Source: Spirochaetia bacterium (GTDB lineage: Bacteria; Spirochaetota; Spirochaetia; Treponematales; Treponemataceae). Taken from it: DNA of 14,513 nt. The notes beneath the pieces are model-generated. The model was not told the origin of the DNA and ran no database searches. It saw only the letters and a list, made by a program, of their open reading frames with translations. Every line of letters starts with the position of its first letter. Position 1 is the stretch's first letter. Location: assembly GCA_900769975.1 (NCBI GenBank), contig CAAGIR010000014.1:1-14513 (forward strand), in the 5' to 3' direction. Made by a program: the position numbers and the translations under genes. This document shows, piece by piece, positions 7,239 through 13,779 of this stretch.

Positions 7239-8564
7239 CTACTCGCCCGCGTGTCGCCACACTGGTTCTAGCGCGTAGCGGGTTAGTGCTAAATAGTGGT
7301 CGGGTTGCCCCTGCGGGTAGCCTGTCATTATTTCGCCCGTGCGTTTGTCTATTTCGTACTCGTACAGCGTGAACTCGTCGGCGGCATGAGGGCAACGGGC
7401 GGGGTCAATTACAATTTTCTTTAGCGATTGAAGCCATTTAAAGCCCGCGTCTAAATATTTCGTACCGCCCAGCTTTGCCTTATTCGCTCCGTGAATGTTC
7501 CAGCCGTAAGCGTGAAAATCGGCTACACTTTTAGGCTCTGCGCTATCTGCCGTTATGTAGTCGTCCATGTAGTTGTATGTCGGTTTGCCGTTTTCGCCCG
7601 TGTATTTGGCTTTCAGCTTCTTATCAAGTGCCGCGCTCGCTTGGTCGTTTCCGTGTTTATACAATGCGAGTTCATCAAAAATATAAAGCGTTGCGTTTCT
7701 TGCGTCGTATGCCATTTCGCCCCACATGAACGGGTCGGGATAATAGCCCCAGTCTATGCCGTGATATACCCACTCAAACTCTTTTATTTCTGCGTCGGTG
7801 ATTTCGCGCAATTCGATATTTTCAAAGATGTTTAATCCTGTACCCGTTTCAATGCCAAGATAAATATTTTCATACGCTCGCGGGTTTGTCGCTTTTGTCT
7901 GCTCAATGTCATGCAGAATAGCGTCGCCGAGCCATTCGCGCGGTATATCCTCGTATGTGGTATGAATAATCATGCGGTTAGGGTCGGGGGTTGCCGCTTC
8001 CCTGTTGCACCAGTGCCTTGTTGCGCTTGGTGGGTTGTAGGATTCAAAGATGTAGAATGTTTCGCCGCCGCGCAATGCTGATATTTTTATATTCTGCAAT
8101 TCTGCGGGACTGAACTCTGTTTTTTCCTCTACCCACAAAATAGCAAAGTAGCCGTTTGAAACTTTGATAGATTTTATCTTTTCGGGGTCGTCACTTCCTG
8201 CAAAGATTATTTGCTGTTTGCGCCCGTCTTTTCTTGTATATGTTATAGGCAATGCCGCCGTTTCGCTTTTCGGTATCTTAAACCCCGCTTTTTTTCCGTT
8301 TCCTTTTCGTAGGTGCAATTTATCTATAGCCCACACGATTTGTTCAAATACGGAACGGCGGAGCGTCTTTCCTGTCTTGCGGATAATCAAGGCGTTATAA
8401 TTCGGAAACATTACAATCAGCAATACAATAACAATGCTGATAAATGAACTTTTACAGCTGGCGCGCCCGCCTGTGAAAGTGTAGCGTTCCTTTTTGTGGC
8501 TCATAATGGCACGGAAAGCCTTGTTATAAACTGTTGCAAAAAGTGTATTACTGTCAATCGTCAT
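7239..8564 (-). CDS. terL: Terminase large subunit (PBSX/XtmB-like)
   Basis: The packaging motor: an N-terminal ATPase pumps DNA through the portal and a C-terminal nuclease cuts it. Counting from ATG 8564 (441 residues), Walker A is GGRASCKSS (32-40) and Walker B is FAILWVEE (140-147, catalytic Glu). The motor-coupling stretch FYIFESYNPPS follows. The RNase H-like nuclease has acidic residues in GIDWG (Asp 271), TADSAEP (Asp 340) and PDHYLALTRYA (Asp 422). Length and motifs fit the Terminase_3 type. A GTG at 8573 would add three residues; I prefer the ATG. The start overlaps the terS stop, so the two are coupled. Confidence 0.93.
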   Translation of the reverse strand: MTIDSNTLFATVYNKAFRAIMSHKKERYTFTGGRASCKSSFISIVIVLLIVMFPNYNALIIRKTGKTLRRSVFEQIVWAIDKLHLRKGNGKKAGFKIPKSETAALPITYTRKDGRKQQIIFAGSDDPEKIKSIKVSNGYFAILWVEEKTEFSPAELQNIKISALRGGETFYIFESYNPPSATRHWCNREAATPDPNRMIIHTTYEDIPREWLGDAILHDIEQTKATNPRAYENIYLGIETGTGLNIFENIELREITDAEIKEFEWVYHGIDWGYYPDPFMWGEMAYDARNATLYIFDELALYKHGNDQASAALDKKLKAKYTGENGKPTYNYMDDYITADSAEPKSVADFHAYGWNIHGANKAKLGGTKYLDAGFKWLQSLKKIVIDPARCPHAADEFTLYEYEIDKRTGEIMTGYPQGQPDHYLALTRYALEPVWRHAGE

Positions 8565-8913
8565 TTTCTGCACCGTCCACTATGTTAATTGTGATGTCGG
8601 TATCTTCTGTGCTGTCGGCTGTCTGCTGGACTGTGATTTCTTCGCCGTAGCCCCTATCTTTTGCCTTTTTGCTCAAATACCACTTTGCGTCCGTTGTGTT
8701 GCCCTGCTTAATGCTGTTTATCAGTGTTGATTCTGCTACATCTTTTATTTGTTCGGTTTCATCTCTGAACGCTTGGCGGGTCTTATCCCATTTTTTAACA
8801 TACGATTCGGCGGTAGACCATGCACAATCAAGCCGCGCCGCTATTATCGTAACAATCGCGCCGCTATCCTTTATCGCGTCTAAAACCTGCTCCTGTGTAA
8901 ACCGTCTACCCAT
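8554..8913 (-). CDS. terS: Terminase small subunit (DNA-binding)
   Basis: About 119 residues from ATG 8913; a TTG at 8928 would give 124. It has an N-terminal helix-turn-helix (FTQEQVLDAIKDSGAIVTII, then WSTAESYVKKW) and a middle helix with TLINSIKQGNTTDAKWYLSK, a stretch often seen in small terminases of this kind (in TerS proteins the N-terminal domain binds pac/cos DNA and the central helices oligomerise). The tail is acidic. It lies directly before terL and directly after the methyltransferase stop. Neither start has a clear Shine-Dalgarno site (only GGGAATATTGGGA precedes the ATG), so coupling to the gene before it is likely. Confidence 0.82.
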   Translation of the reverse strand: MGRRFTQEQVLDAIKDSGAIVTIIAARLDCAWSTAESYVKKWDKTRQAFRDETEQIKDVAESTLINSIKQGNTTDAKWYLSKKAKDRGYGEEITVQQTADSTEDTDITINIVDGAENDD

Positions 8914-8936
8914 TCCCAATATTCCCAATTATTCAT

Positions 8937-10253
8937 TTATTCAAGCCCGCCCGTACCGACTGCGTAGCCGTTTTCTTTCGCCCATGCCGTCCAGCGTTTT
9001 CTGATTACATCGCAATAATGCGGGTCAATCTCACATAGTCTAGCCGTGCGCCCTGTCTTTGCCGCCGCTATCAGCGTTGAGCCGCTTCCGCCGAACGGGT
9101 CTAAAACAATATCCTCGCTTTTTGTGCTGTTCCTTATGAGCCGCGCCAAAATCTCAACGGGTTTCATTGTCGGGTGTTCCGCATTTCTCGGCGGATGCTT
9201 TTCGTAAATCACATCTTGCGGGGTTGCTCTCTCTATCCGCTTTAATTCCTGTATGAGTTCCTGTTTGCTCATTTTGTCGGGGTCTTTTCGCTGGTCTATC
9301 GCGGTTGATTCGTTCAACGCCCCGTAAAAGCTATGACTTCCGCCGTCTTTCCAGCCGTACATAATCGGCTCATGCTTCCACTTGTAATCGTTGTGCGATA
9401 GCGTAAAAACACTCTTTACCCAAACTAAATATTGGTGCGGTTTATAGCCAGCTTCTTTGAGTGCGTTTATAAATGTGTCACTGTTTCCTTGTGCGTAGAA
9501 AATATAATAAGCCGCGCCAGCTTTCGCCACGCTAAACATCGCTTTGTATGCCGTTGTAAGAAATTGCTTAAACTCCGTGTCGCTCTTTTTGTCGTTGTCT
9601 ATTTTAAGGCTTTCTTTTGTTTTGCCCGTGTAGTCTACATTATAGGGCGGGTCTGTCAGTATCAAATCCACTTTTGCCCCCCCCATAAGCCGCGCGAGCG
9701 TTGCTTCGTCGGTGCTGTCGCCGCATATAAGCCGATGTTCGCCGAGTTCGTATATTTCGCCCGCCTTGCTCTGCGCTGGTTCATCTTCTCTTGCGGCTGG
9801 CGCGTTGTCGTCGTTCTTTGTGTCGTCATTCTGCAATACAGCCGACAAATCAAGTAACCCGTCGGGCAGTTTGATTTCTTCTAAGTTGATTTCCAGCCCG
9901 TTTAAAAAACCCTTTACGCTTTCCGCCGTCATTTCGCCGTATGTACTGCAAATGCGCAATAACAGATTTTTTGCCGCCGCTTCGTTCGGGCAGTCGATGT
10001 ATACGACGGGCAGGGCGGGGATTTCCTCGCCTTGTGCCGCCATGTGCTTTAATGCCTGTAACCGTCCGTGTCCGTCCAGCACCTTGTTTTTGCCCCCGTT
10101 CTTCCATACGAAAAAAGGGGTAGCAAAGCCGTAGTCATGTATGCTTTTCTCAATCTTTTTTATGTCGTCGTCCGTCCGCTTCTTCAATCCGCCTTGAAAC
10201 TCTGTGAGGGCGGAAAGCGGCAGTGTGTCTTTTGTGTCGCAAGTTATCCTCAT
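8937..10253 (-). CDS. ParB-like domain / DNA methyltransferase fusion (N4/N6, beta-class order)
   Basis: 438 residues. The N-terminal 130 residues are a ParB/Srx-like domain (LPLSALTEFQGG, then VLDGHGRLQAL at 58-68). The rest is a DNA methyltransferase with DPPYNVDYTG (201-210, catalytic DPPY), HPTMKP (360-365) and the AdoMet-binding DPFGGSGST (385-393). DPPY before FGGSG is the beta order, modifying exocyclic amines (N6-adenine or N4-cytosine). No restriction enzyme is seen nearby, so it is probably an orphan methylase that protects or marks phage DNA. It is followed directly by terS. The ATG lies five bases after an AATGACTATA element and has no Shine-Dalgarno site; the start is supported by the ParB domain beginning about residue 8. 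Confidence 0.92.
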   Translation of the reverse strand: MRITCDTKDTLPLSALTEFQGGLKKRTDDDIKKIEKSIHDYGFATPFFVWKNGGKNKVLDGHGRLQALKHMAAQGEEIPALPVVYIDCPNEAAAKNLLLRICSTYGEMTAESVKGFLNGLEINLEEIKLPDGLLDLSAVLQNDDTKNDDNAPAAREDEPAQSKAGEIYELGEHRLICGDSTDEATLARLMGGAKVDLILTDPPYNVDYTGKTKESLKIDNDKKSDTEFKQFLTTAYKAMFSVAKAGAAYYIFYAQGNSDTFINALKEAGYKPHQYLVWVKSVFTLSHNDYKWKHEPIMYGWKDGGSHSFYGALNESTAIDQRKDPDKMSKQELIQELKRIERATPQDVIYEKHPPRNAEHPTMKPVEILARLIRNSTKSEDIVLDPFGGSGSTLIAAAKTGRTARLCEIDPHYCDVIRKRWTAWAKENGYAVGTGGLE

Positions 10254-10267
10254 GCTGATATAGTCAT
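10250..10267 (-). promoter_or_regulatory. AATGACTATA leader element / mini-ORF (MTISA) before the methyltransferase gene
   Basis: The element is at 10268-10259. Its ATG overlaps the TGA of the o-spanin gene (ATGA). Its 5-codon frame MTISA ends in a TGA that overlaps the methyltransferase ATG (again ATGA). It therefore links the two genes by two successive stop/start overlaps, and the methyltransferase start has no ribosome site of its own. Confidence 0.5.
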
Positions 10268-10518
10268 TTTATTTCTTTGTGGATTTCCTGCGCCGCCTGT
10301 GTGTTTACGATGTAGTCATAGACTTTTTTCCAATACCACCACGGCATAGTTACGGTGTCGGTTTCTTCGTCGTAAGTCCATATAAGCGAGCCGTCCGCCG
10401 TGTACGGGTCGGGCGGGTAGTATTGCGGGGCGGGCTTACTTTCCGCCGTGCGCGTAGTTGTGCAACTGTTCTGCCATAGTGTGCAAATCGTCAGAATGAT
10501 TGCCAGTATTAGCGTCAT
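10264..10518 (-). CDS. Putative o-spanin (Rz1-like outer-membrane lipoprotein)
   Basis: 84 residues from ATG 10518, preceded by GGAG; an upstream start at 10566 would add 16 basic residues. A hydrophobic signal (LILAIILTICTLWQN) leads to a lipobox-like NSC, with the Cys near residue 19, followed by a Thr/Pro-rich stretch (TTTRTAESKPAPQYYPPDP). A short lipoprotein with a Pro-rich part, overlapping the 3' end of an inner-membrane protein gene in another frame, is the hallmark of Rz1-type o-spanins, which fuse inner and outer membranes at lysis. The overlap with the i-spanin frame is 83 bases. It implies a host with an outer membrane. The acidic/aromatic C-terminal half is longer than in lambda Rz1. 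Confidence 0.7.
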   Translation of the reverse strand: MTLILAIILTICTLWQNSCTTTRTAESKPAPQYYPPDPYTADGSLIWTYDEETDTVTMPWWYWKKVYDYIVNTQAAQEIHKEIK

Positions 10519-10705
10519 TCTTGATTTTCTCCGCTTCGGTGATGATGTCCGCCGTGTGCTGTGCATTTGCCGCCCCCTCTTGTCTGATTTTATTTTCTTC
10601 CCGTTCGTGCCGCTTGCGCTCCATGTTTAGGGCGGTCGCTACGATTCCCAGTGTAGCGACCAGCGCGAACGCAAGCCCCGTAATTATCCAGCCCGCTATC
10701 GTCAT
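10436..10705 (-). CDS. Putative i-spanin (Rz-like inner-membrane protein)
   Basis: 89 residues: one N-terminal transmembrane helix (about 4-27, GWIITGLAFALVATLGIVAT), then a charged helical, coiled-coil-like domain (MERKRHEREENKIRQEG onward). This is the Rz topology: anchored in the inner membrane with a periplasmic coil that binds the o-spanin. The ATG overlaps the stop of the holin-like gene by four bases (ATGA), with GGGGGC as ribosome site. Its 3' part is overlapped by the o-spanin gene. The assignment rests on topology, size and context, since spanins vary greatly in sequence. Confidence 0.7.
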   Translation of the reverse strand: MTIAGWIITGLAFALVATLGIVATALNMERKRHEREENKIRQEGAANAQHTADIITEAEKIKNDANTGNHSDDLHTMAEQLHNYAHGGK

Positions 10706-10947
10706 TTTGCCCCCGTGAACTTGTCAAACATAATGTTTAAGTCGATAGTTCCCGCGCCGATTCCGTAAACCGCCGCCCAAATCATGCAGATTTCACCTGC
10801 GCTTGCATTAGGCAGGATTCCCGCCCACTTCAAGACGGCGCAAACGATAACGCCGCCCGCCGCTGTGAACTTAAAAATCTTGCTGATTGTTTTAGCCGTG
10901 ATTTCCTTTTTTTCTTCCTGTGTTTCCTCTGTCTTTGCTTCTTCCAT
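10702..10947 (-). CDS. Putative holin (two transmembrane segments)
   Basis: 81 residues with a highly charged N-terminus (EEAKTEETQEEKKE) and two hydrophobic segments, about 27-45 (FTAAGGVIVCAVLKWAGIL) and 51-70 (AGEICMIWAAVYGIGAGTID). Size, two-TM topology and position between the amidase and the spanins fit a holin, which opens the inner membrane at a set time. An AAGGGAGAA ribosome site precedes ATG 10947, four bases after the stop of the upstream one-TM gene. The exact holin family is not recognised, and which of this gene and its upstream neighbour is the pore former is inferred. Confidence 0.65.
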   Translation of the reverse strand: MEEAKTEETQEEKKEITAKTISKIFKFTAAGGVIVCAVLKWAGILPNASAGEICMIWAAVYGIGAGTIDLNIMFDKFTGAK

Positions 10948-10951
10948 GCGT

Positions 10952-11443
10952 TTAATTCTCCCTTGTATATATTTCGCGGGTTCTTACGAGCCGCGTTATC
11001 AGCTCCGCCGTCCAGTTGCACATTCGGTTTTTAAATTCGGGGGTCTTGTATTCCTCGCTTATGCTGAATGTGTAGACTAAATTGCAGATTGTAGCCTGTT
11101 TATCCTGTACATACATAGGCGTATCTGTGATGTGGTTGAACATTACCCATTCTATCACTTTGTCGTAGACGCGCTCTAAAATGTACTTTATGAAATATCC
11201 GCCGTATTCGGGTTTTTTTGGGATTTTCCCCTCAATGCTCATAATAAAATCGTGCGCGGCTTCCACTTGCCGCCGTATGATTTCCCGCTCTTTTTCTGCC
11301 TGTCCGATTCGCAGATGTTTTGTATTGATTGCGACCGTGCCGCTTTTTACAAGAACGATTGCAAAAATCACGATTACGGCTAGAAAAATCAATACTTCCC
11401 ATGCGTTCGCGCTGGTCAATACTTGGCTTATTGCTTCCCACAT
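10952..11443 (-). CDS. One-TM membrane protein in the lysis cassette, unknown function
   Basis: 163 residues with one strong N-terminal membrane helix (about 14-33, AWEVLIFLAVIVIFAIVLVK), then a charged helical region (IGQAEKEREIIRRQVEAAHD) and a soluble C-terminal part with several Trp, Tyr and Cys residues. Its ATG shares one base with the amidase stop (TAATG), with AAGGGGG as ribosome site, so it is translated with the amidase. I do not recognise the family. Position suggests a holin partner, antiholin or endolysin-regulating protein. Confidence 0.6.
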   Translation of the reverse strand: MWEAISQVLTSANAWEVLIFLAVIVIFAIVLVKSGTVAINTKHLRIGQAEKEREIIRRQVEAAHDFIMSIEGKIPKKPEYGGYFIKYILERVYDKVIEWVMFNHITDTPMYVQDKQATICNLVYTFSISEEYKTPEFKNRMCNWTAELITRLVRTREIYTREN

Positions 11444-12036
11444 TATGCTTGCCCCCTTGTGATAGCGTCTTTCACGCTTGCGCGGAAAGCGTCTAATAGT
11501 TCGGGCTTTCTAGTCCATAAGCGCGGGCAGTCTTTCCAGCCTACGATGTCGTGATGTGTTGTGATGTCGTCCGCCGCGAGGTTGTGTCGCTTGCACAGGT
11601 AGGCGCATAAATCAATGGCGGCGTTTATCGTCTTTTCCGTAAAATTGCCGTCGTAGTCGGTCGGACAAAGTTCTATCCCGATTGTGCAATAGTTCGGGCT
11701 TGTAGTCTGCCAGTGTACGGCATAATGTCCGTATTTCTTGCGGGCGTAGTCGGTGTAAAACTGTCCGCTTGCTGGGTCTTTCTGATTCGTGCCGCAATGA
11801 TACGCCACCTCGTTTTCGGGTATGCACTGGATTATTGCGCCGTCTTGTCCGATGATGTAATGAGCCGAGCCGTAGCCGCCCATGCCTGTTTTTTTCGCTT
11901 CAAAAAACAGGTGGTTTTGTTCCGCGCTCGCGTGTGGGTTTGCCGTCCAATGAATTACAATGCCGAGCAGTTCCTTTATTGGTGTCTGCGGTCTGCTGTA
12001 TTCGTTCGGCGTTAATAATTTCTGTGTGATTGTCAT
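11443..12036 (-). CDS. Endolysin: N-acetylmuramoyl-L-alanine amidase (Amidase_2)
   Basis: 197 residues, a single catalytic domain. It cleaves the amide bond between N-acetylmuramic acid and L-alanine in peptidoglycan. The zinc site is visible as His 29 in GIVIHWTANP, His 161/162 in TTHHDIVGWKDCPR, and Cys 170. YGSAHYIIGQDGAIIQCIPE (55-74) and VAYHCG are typical of the family. It has no signal peptide, so export needs a holin, which is supplied downstream. ATG 12036 has AAAGGCAGAG upstream and overlaps the stop of the MTI mini-ORF (ATGA). The preceding terminator makes it the first gene of the lysis unit. Confidence 0.93.
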   Translation of the reverse strand: MTITQKLLTPNEYSRPQTPIKELLGIVIHWTANPHASAEQNHLFFEAKKTGMGGYGSAHYIIGQDGAIIQCIPENEVAYHCGTNQKDPASGQFYTDYARKKYGHYAVHWQTTSPNYCTIGIELCPTDYDGNFTEKTINAAIDLCAYLCKRHNLAADDITTHHDIVGWKDCPRLWTRKPELLDAFRASVKDAITRGQA

Positions 12037-12062
12037 TTTTTGTACTCTGCCTTTATAGTCAT
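12033..12062 (-). promoter_or_regulatory. AATGACTATA leader element / 9-codon mini-ORF (MTIKAEYKK) before the amidase
   Basis: The element is at 12063-12054, directly after the T-run of a terminator. Its ATG opens MTIKAEYKK and the TGA overlaps the amidase ATG (ATGA). It is one of four copies. As with the tape measure copy, transcription must restart or read through at this point. Confidence 0.5.
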
Positions 12063-12068
12063 TCGGAC

Positions 12069-12095
12069 AAAAAAAGCGGGGGATTTCTCCCCCGT
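12069..12095 (-). terminator. Strong rho-independent terminator after the DGR unit
   Basis: On the minus strand CGGGGG pairs with CCCCCG around a short AGAAAT loop (one extra A-T pair possible), followed by seven T. It begins five bases after the stop of the 48-residue gene and ends just before the amidase leader element, so it separates the DGR unit from the lysis unit. Confidence 0.88.
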
Positions 12096-12099
12096 GCTT

Positions 12100-12246
12100 T
12101 TACATCTTCTTTTCGTGTGGCTTGTCTGTTTCCTGTACCACAATAAATGAATACTTGGACGCTATGACTTTATCCTCGCTTACTTTAAAATGTTCGGCGA
12201 TAATCTTTTTAATGTCCTGTTGAGATAGAATTAACCCCGCTTGCAT
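12100..12246 (-). CDS. Small conserved-looking protein, unknown (48 aa)
   Basis: 48 residues: MQAGLILSQQDIKKIIAEHF, then KVSEDKVIASKYSFIVVQET and a short basic end. ATG 12246 shares one base with the stop of the upstream gene (TAATG), with AAAGGGGGCGG as ribosome site. The start IKKIIAEHFKVSEDKV looks like a helix-turn-helix-like or short alpha/beta fold common in small phage proteins, but I do not recognise it. It is the last gene before the terminator and shares the DGR transcript, so a link to the retroelement is possible but unproven. Confidence 0.7.
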   Translation of the reverse strand: MQAGLILSQQDIKKIIAEHFKVSEDKVIASKYSFIVVQETDKPHEKKM

Positions 12247-12485
12247 TATTCCGCCCCCTTTAGTTGAGCCTGTAGTTCGTTGATTTTGTCGCGCACTGCT
12301 TGCCGTGCCGCTTTTAATCCCTCATAATCGTAAGGGTCGCTTTCGCCACTAAGCCGCGCTTCATAAATCTTGATGATTTTCCAGTCGCCGATGTCGCTAG
12401 TTGGCGCGTCCAGCTTTGATTGAAGCGTCCTTATTTCGCTTTCGATTCTTTCACGGTCGATTTCCGTTTTTTTGGATTTTCCCAT
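12246..12485 (-). CDS. Small coiled-coil protein overlapping the RT gene (79 aa)
   Basis: 79 residues from ATG 12485, with GGGGGC upstream; a TTG at 12497 would add four. Two charged helices (TEIDRERIESEIRTLQSKL and GLKAARQAVRDKINELQAQL) flank a conserved-looking APTSDIGDWKIIKIYEARLSG stretch. The gene overlaps the 3' end of the reverse transcriptase gene by about 55 bases in another frame, so the two are coupled. It resembles unnamed small proteins I associate with phages, but I cannot give a function. A DGR accessory role is only inference. Confidence 0.7.
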   Translation of the reverse strand: MGKSKKTEIDRERIESEIRTLQSKLDAPTSDIGDWKIIKIYEARLSGESDPYDYEGLKAARQAVRDKINELQAQLKGAE

Positions 12486-13519
12486 TTTTGCCCCCAAAAT
12501 AAAGATTTATATAATGTGTCCGTAGAACGAACGCTTTTATATGCGTTGTATTTAATCAGATTCCCGCGCCAGCTTTTGTATTGCTCGCGGATTTCTTCGG
12601 GCGTTATGCGCCCCGCAAGAGAAAAGTTTTTCAATTTCTTTAATTTCCGCCGCTCCCGTGTTATGGAATTACGGCAGGGGATTTTGATTATTTTTCCATG
12701 TTCGCCGTAGATATAGCGGATTTTTAGGAATGTGAAACCCTGCGAAAATTTTATAATCTGCGTTTTCTTTTTGTTTATTACGATTCCCAAACGCCAGCAT
12801 ATTTCTTCAATCTCTTTTAATAGAGTTTTCAAAAAATCTTTGTCGGGGTGTATGATGTAGGTATCGTCCATATATCGCCCGTAATACTTACAGCCTTTTA
12901 CAATTTTACAGTAGTTGTCTATTTCGGTAGGGTAGTAAATCCCTATGATTTGCGATATTTGCGAGCCAATGCCTACGCCCTTGCCGCCGTCGCCGAATGT
13001 CGCTACAAGTTCCGTGAATAACTGCATTGTTTCCGCGTCGTTTATATGCTTGGCGAAAAGTCGCAAAACTTGCTTGTGGTCGATATTGTCAAAATATTTT
13101 GAGAAGTCGATTTGCAAAACATAACCGTCGCGCCCGTATCGTCTGTAATATTTTTCTAAGTGTGCCTGTAATCTCTTGCGGGTGAACTCTATACCTTTAC
13201 CCTTGACACTTGCGCCGTTATCATAAATCAAATATTTCTTTGTCGCTGGTGTTAAGATATTGTCGCAGAGTGCGCGTTGTAGTACGCGGTCGCTTATGTG
13301 CAAACTTTTAATGTGTCGTTTCTTTCCCCGTTCGTTTATATCGAACTCGTAGAACGGTTTTTGCCTGTAGGTATGATTTTTAAGGCTCTCGCTCAATTCC
13401 GCGATGTTTAGAAGTTCATACATTCCGTATCGCTGGACTGATTCTTTCCACTCTACGCCTTTTTTGCATTGCAAATATGCTTCGTGTAAAATGTTCAAAT
13501 CAGTTAAAATCTCATACAT
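12431..13519 (-). CDS. DGR-type reverse transcriptase
   Basis: 362 residues. It makes adenine-mutagenised cDNA from the template-repeat RNA, which replaces the variable repeat of the target gene. Palm motifs in order: an early conserved region (RHIKSLHISDRVLQRALCD, 68-86), LQIDFSKYFDNID (135-147, catalytic Asp 138), GIGSQISQ (183-190), YGRYMDDTYII (213-223, catalytic Asp 218/219), NKKKTQIIKF (249-258) and GFTFLKIRY (261-269). The IGSQISQ form of motif 4 ([LIVM]GxxxSQ) separates DGR RTs from group II intron and retron RTs. The C-terminal thumb is basic and no maturase or endonuclease domain is present. ATG 13519 has a GAGGTT ribosome site. The template repeat and Avd gene lie immediately upstream. 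Confidence 0.95.
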   Translation of the reverse strand: MYEILTDLNILHEAYLQCKKGVEWKESVQRYGMYELLNIAELSESLKNHTYRQKPFYEFDINERGKKRHIKSLHISDRVLQRALCDNILTPATKKYLIYDNGASVKGKGIEFTRKRLQAHLEKYYRRYGRDGYVLQIDFSKYFDNIDHKQVLRLFAKHINDAETMQLFTELVATFGDGGKGVGIGSQISQIIGIYYPTEIDNYCKIVKGCKYYGRYMDDTYIIHPDKDFLKTLLKEIEEICWRLGIVINKKKTQIIKFSQGFTFLKIRYIYGEHGKIIKIPCRNSITRERRKLKKLKNFSLAGRITPEEIREQYKSWRGNLIKYNAYKSVRSTDTLYKSLFWGQKWENPKKRKSTVKESKAK

Positions 13520-13530
13520 TTTCTAACCTC

Positions 13531-13663
13531 AAAAAATGGGGGCGGGCGCGTGTAGCGGTTCTAGTCGTAACTAACCGCGTCGCTCGCCTTATTCGGCTTT
13601 CGCACGGGATAAAGTTTCCTTCACATAACGCATTTGTCTAAAAACTTTATGCGCCATTCAAAT
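13531..13663 (-). ncRNA. Structured spacer of the DGR template RNA (TR to RT)
   Basis: No convincing gene lies here. The minus-strand RNA can fold: ATAAAGTTT/AAACTTTAT is a perfect 9-bp pair (13642-13650 with 13609-13617), and GCGGTTAGT pairs with ACTAGAACCGC around a TACG loop (13555-13578, two-base bulge). A short GCC/GGC hairpin lies between them. In BPP-1 the region after the TR is a folded part of the template RNA needed for priming; I infer the same here. A 14-codon frame inside it (MRYVKETLSRAKAE) is too short to call. Confidence 0.55.
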
Positions 13664-13770
13664 CGGGGGCGAACGTAATTGTTCGCATTGCTCGCGTTGT
13701 TGTAGTTGGCATTGCCATTGTTGTTGGCATTGCAGAAATTAGCCGCACTCGCAAAATCAAACTTTACCCC
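13664..13770 (-). repeat. DGR template repeat (TR)
   Basis: On the minus strand this stretch is adenine-rich and made largely of AAC/AAT codons. In the frame of the variable gene it reads FASAANFCNANNNGNANY then NNASNANNYVRPRF, with 12 AAY codons, the hallmark of a TR whose adenines are mutated. Its GC-rich 3' end TTACGTTCGCCCCCG (13678-13664) is identical over 15 bases to the end of the variable repeat at 14513-14499; this is the IMH-like end. The upstream limit is a guess, since the matching variable repeat is mostly outside the window. Confidence 0.9.
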
Positions 13771-13779
13771 TTATTATTT

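Noticed and set aside
7201..7395. 64-codon minus-strand frame at the end of terL
   Set aside because: It overlaps the conserved terL C-terminus in another frame, is Arg-rich and crosses the 30-base repeat; no support as a gene.
12431..13519. Group II intron or retron reverse transcriptase
   Set aside because: No maturase/endonuclease domain or intron ribozyme, no retron msr/msd pattern; motif 4 is IGSQISQ and a TR plus Avd lie upstream.
13577..13635. 14-codon frame MRYVKETLSRAKAE inside the DGR spacer
   Set aside because: Too short to claim and inside a likely structured RNA; it could be a remnant of a target-gene end.
13680..13740. GTTGTTGGCATTG-type short repeats in the TR as a microsatellite or CRISPR
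   Set aside because: They are explained by Asn/Ala/Gly codons of a DGR template and have no regular unit.
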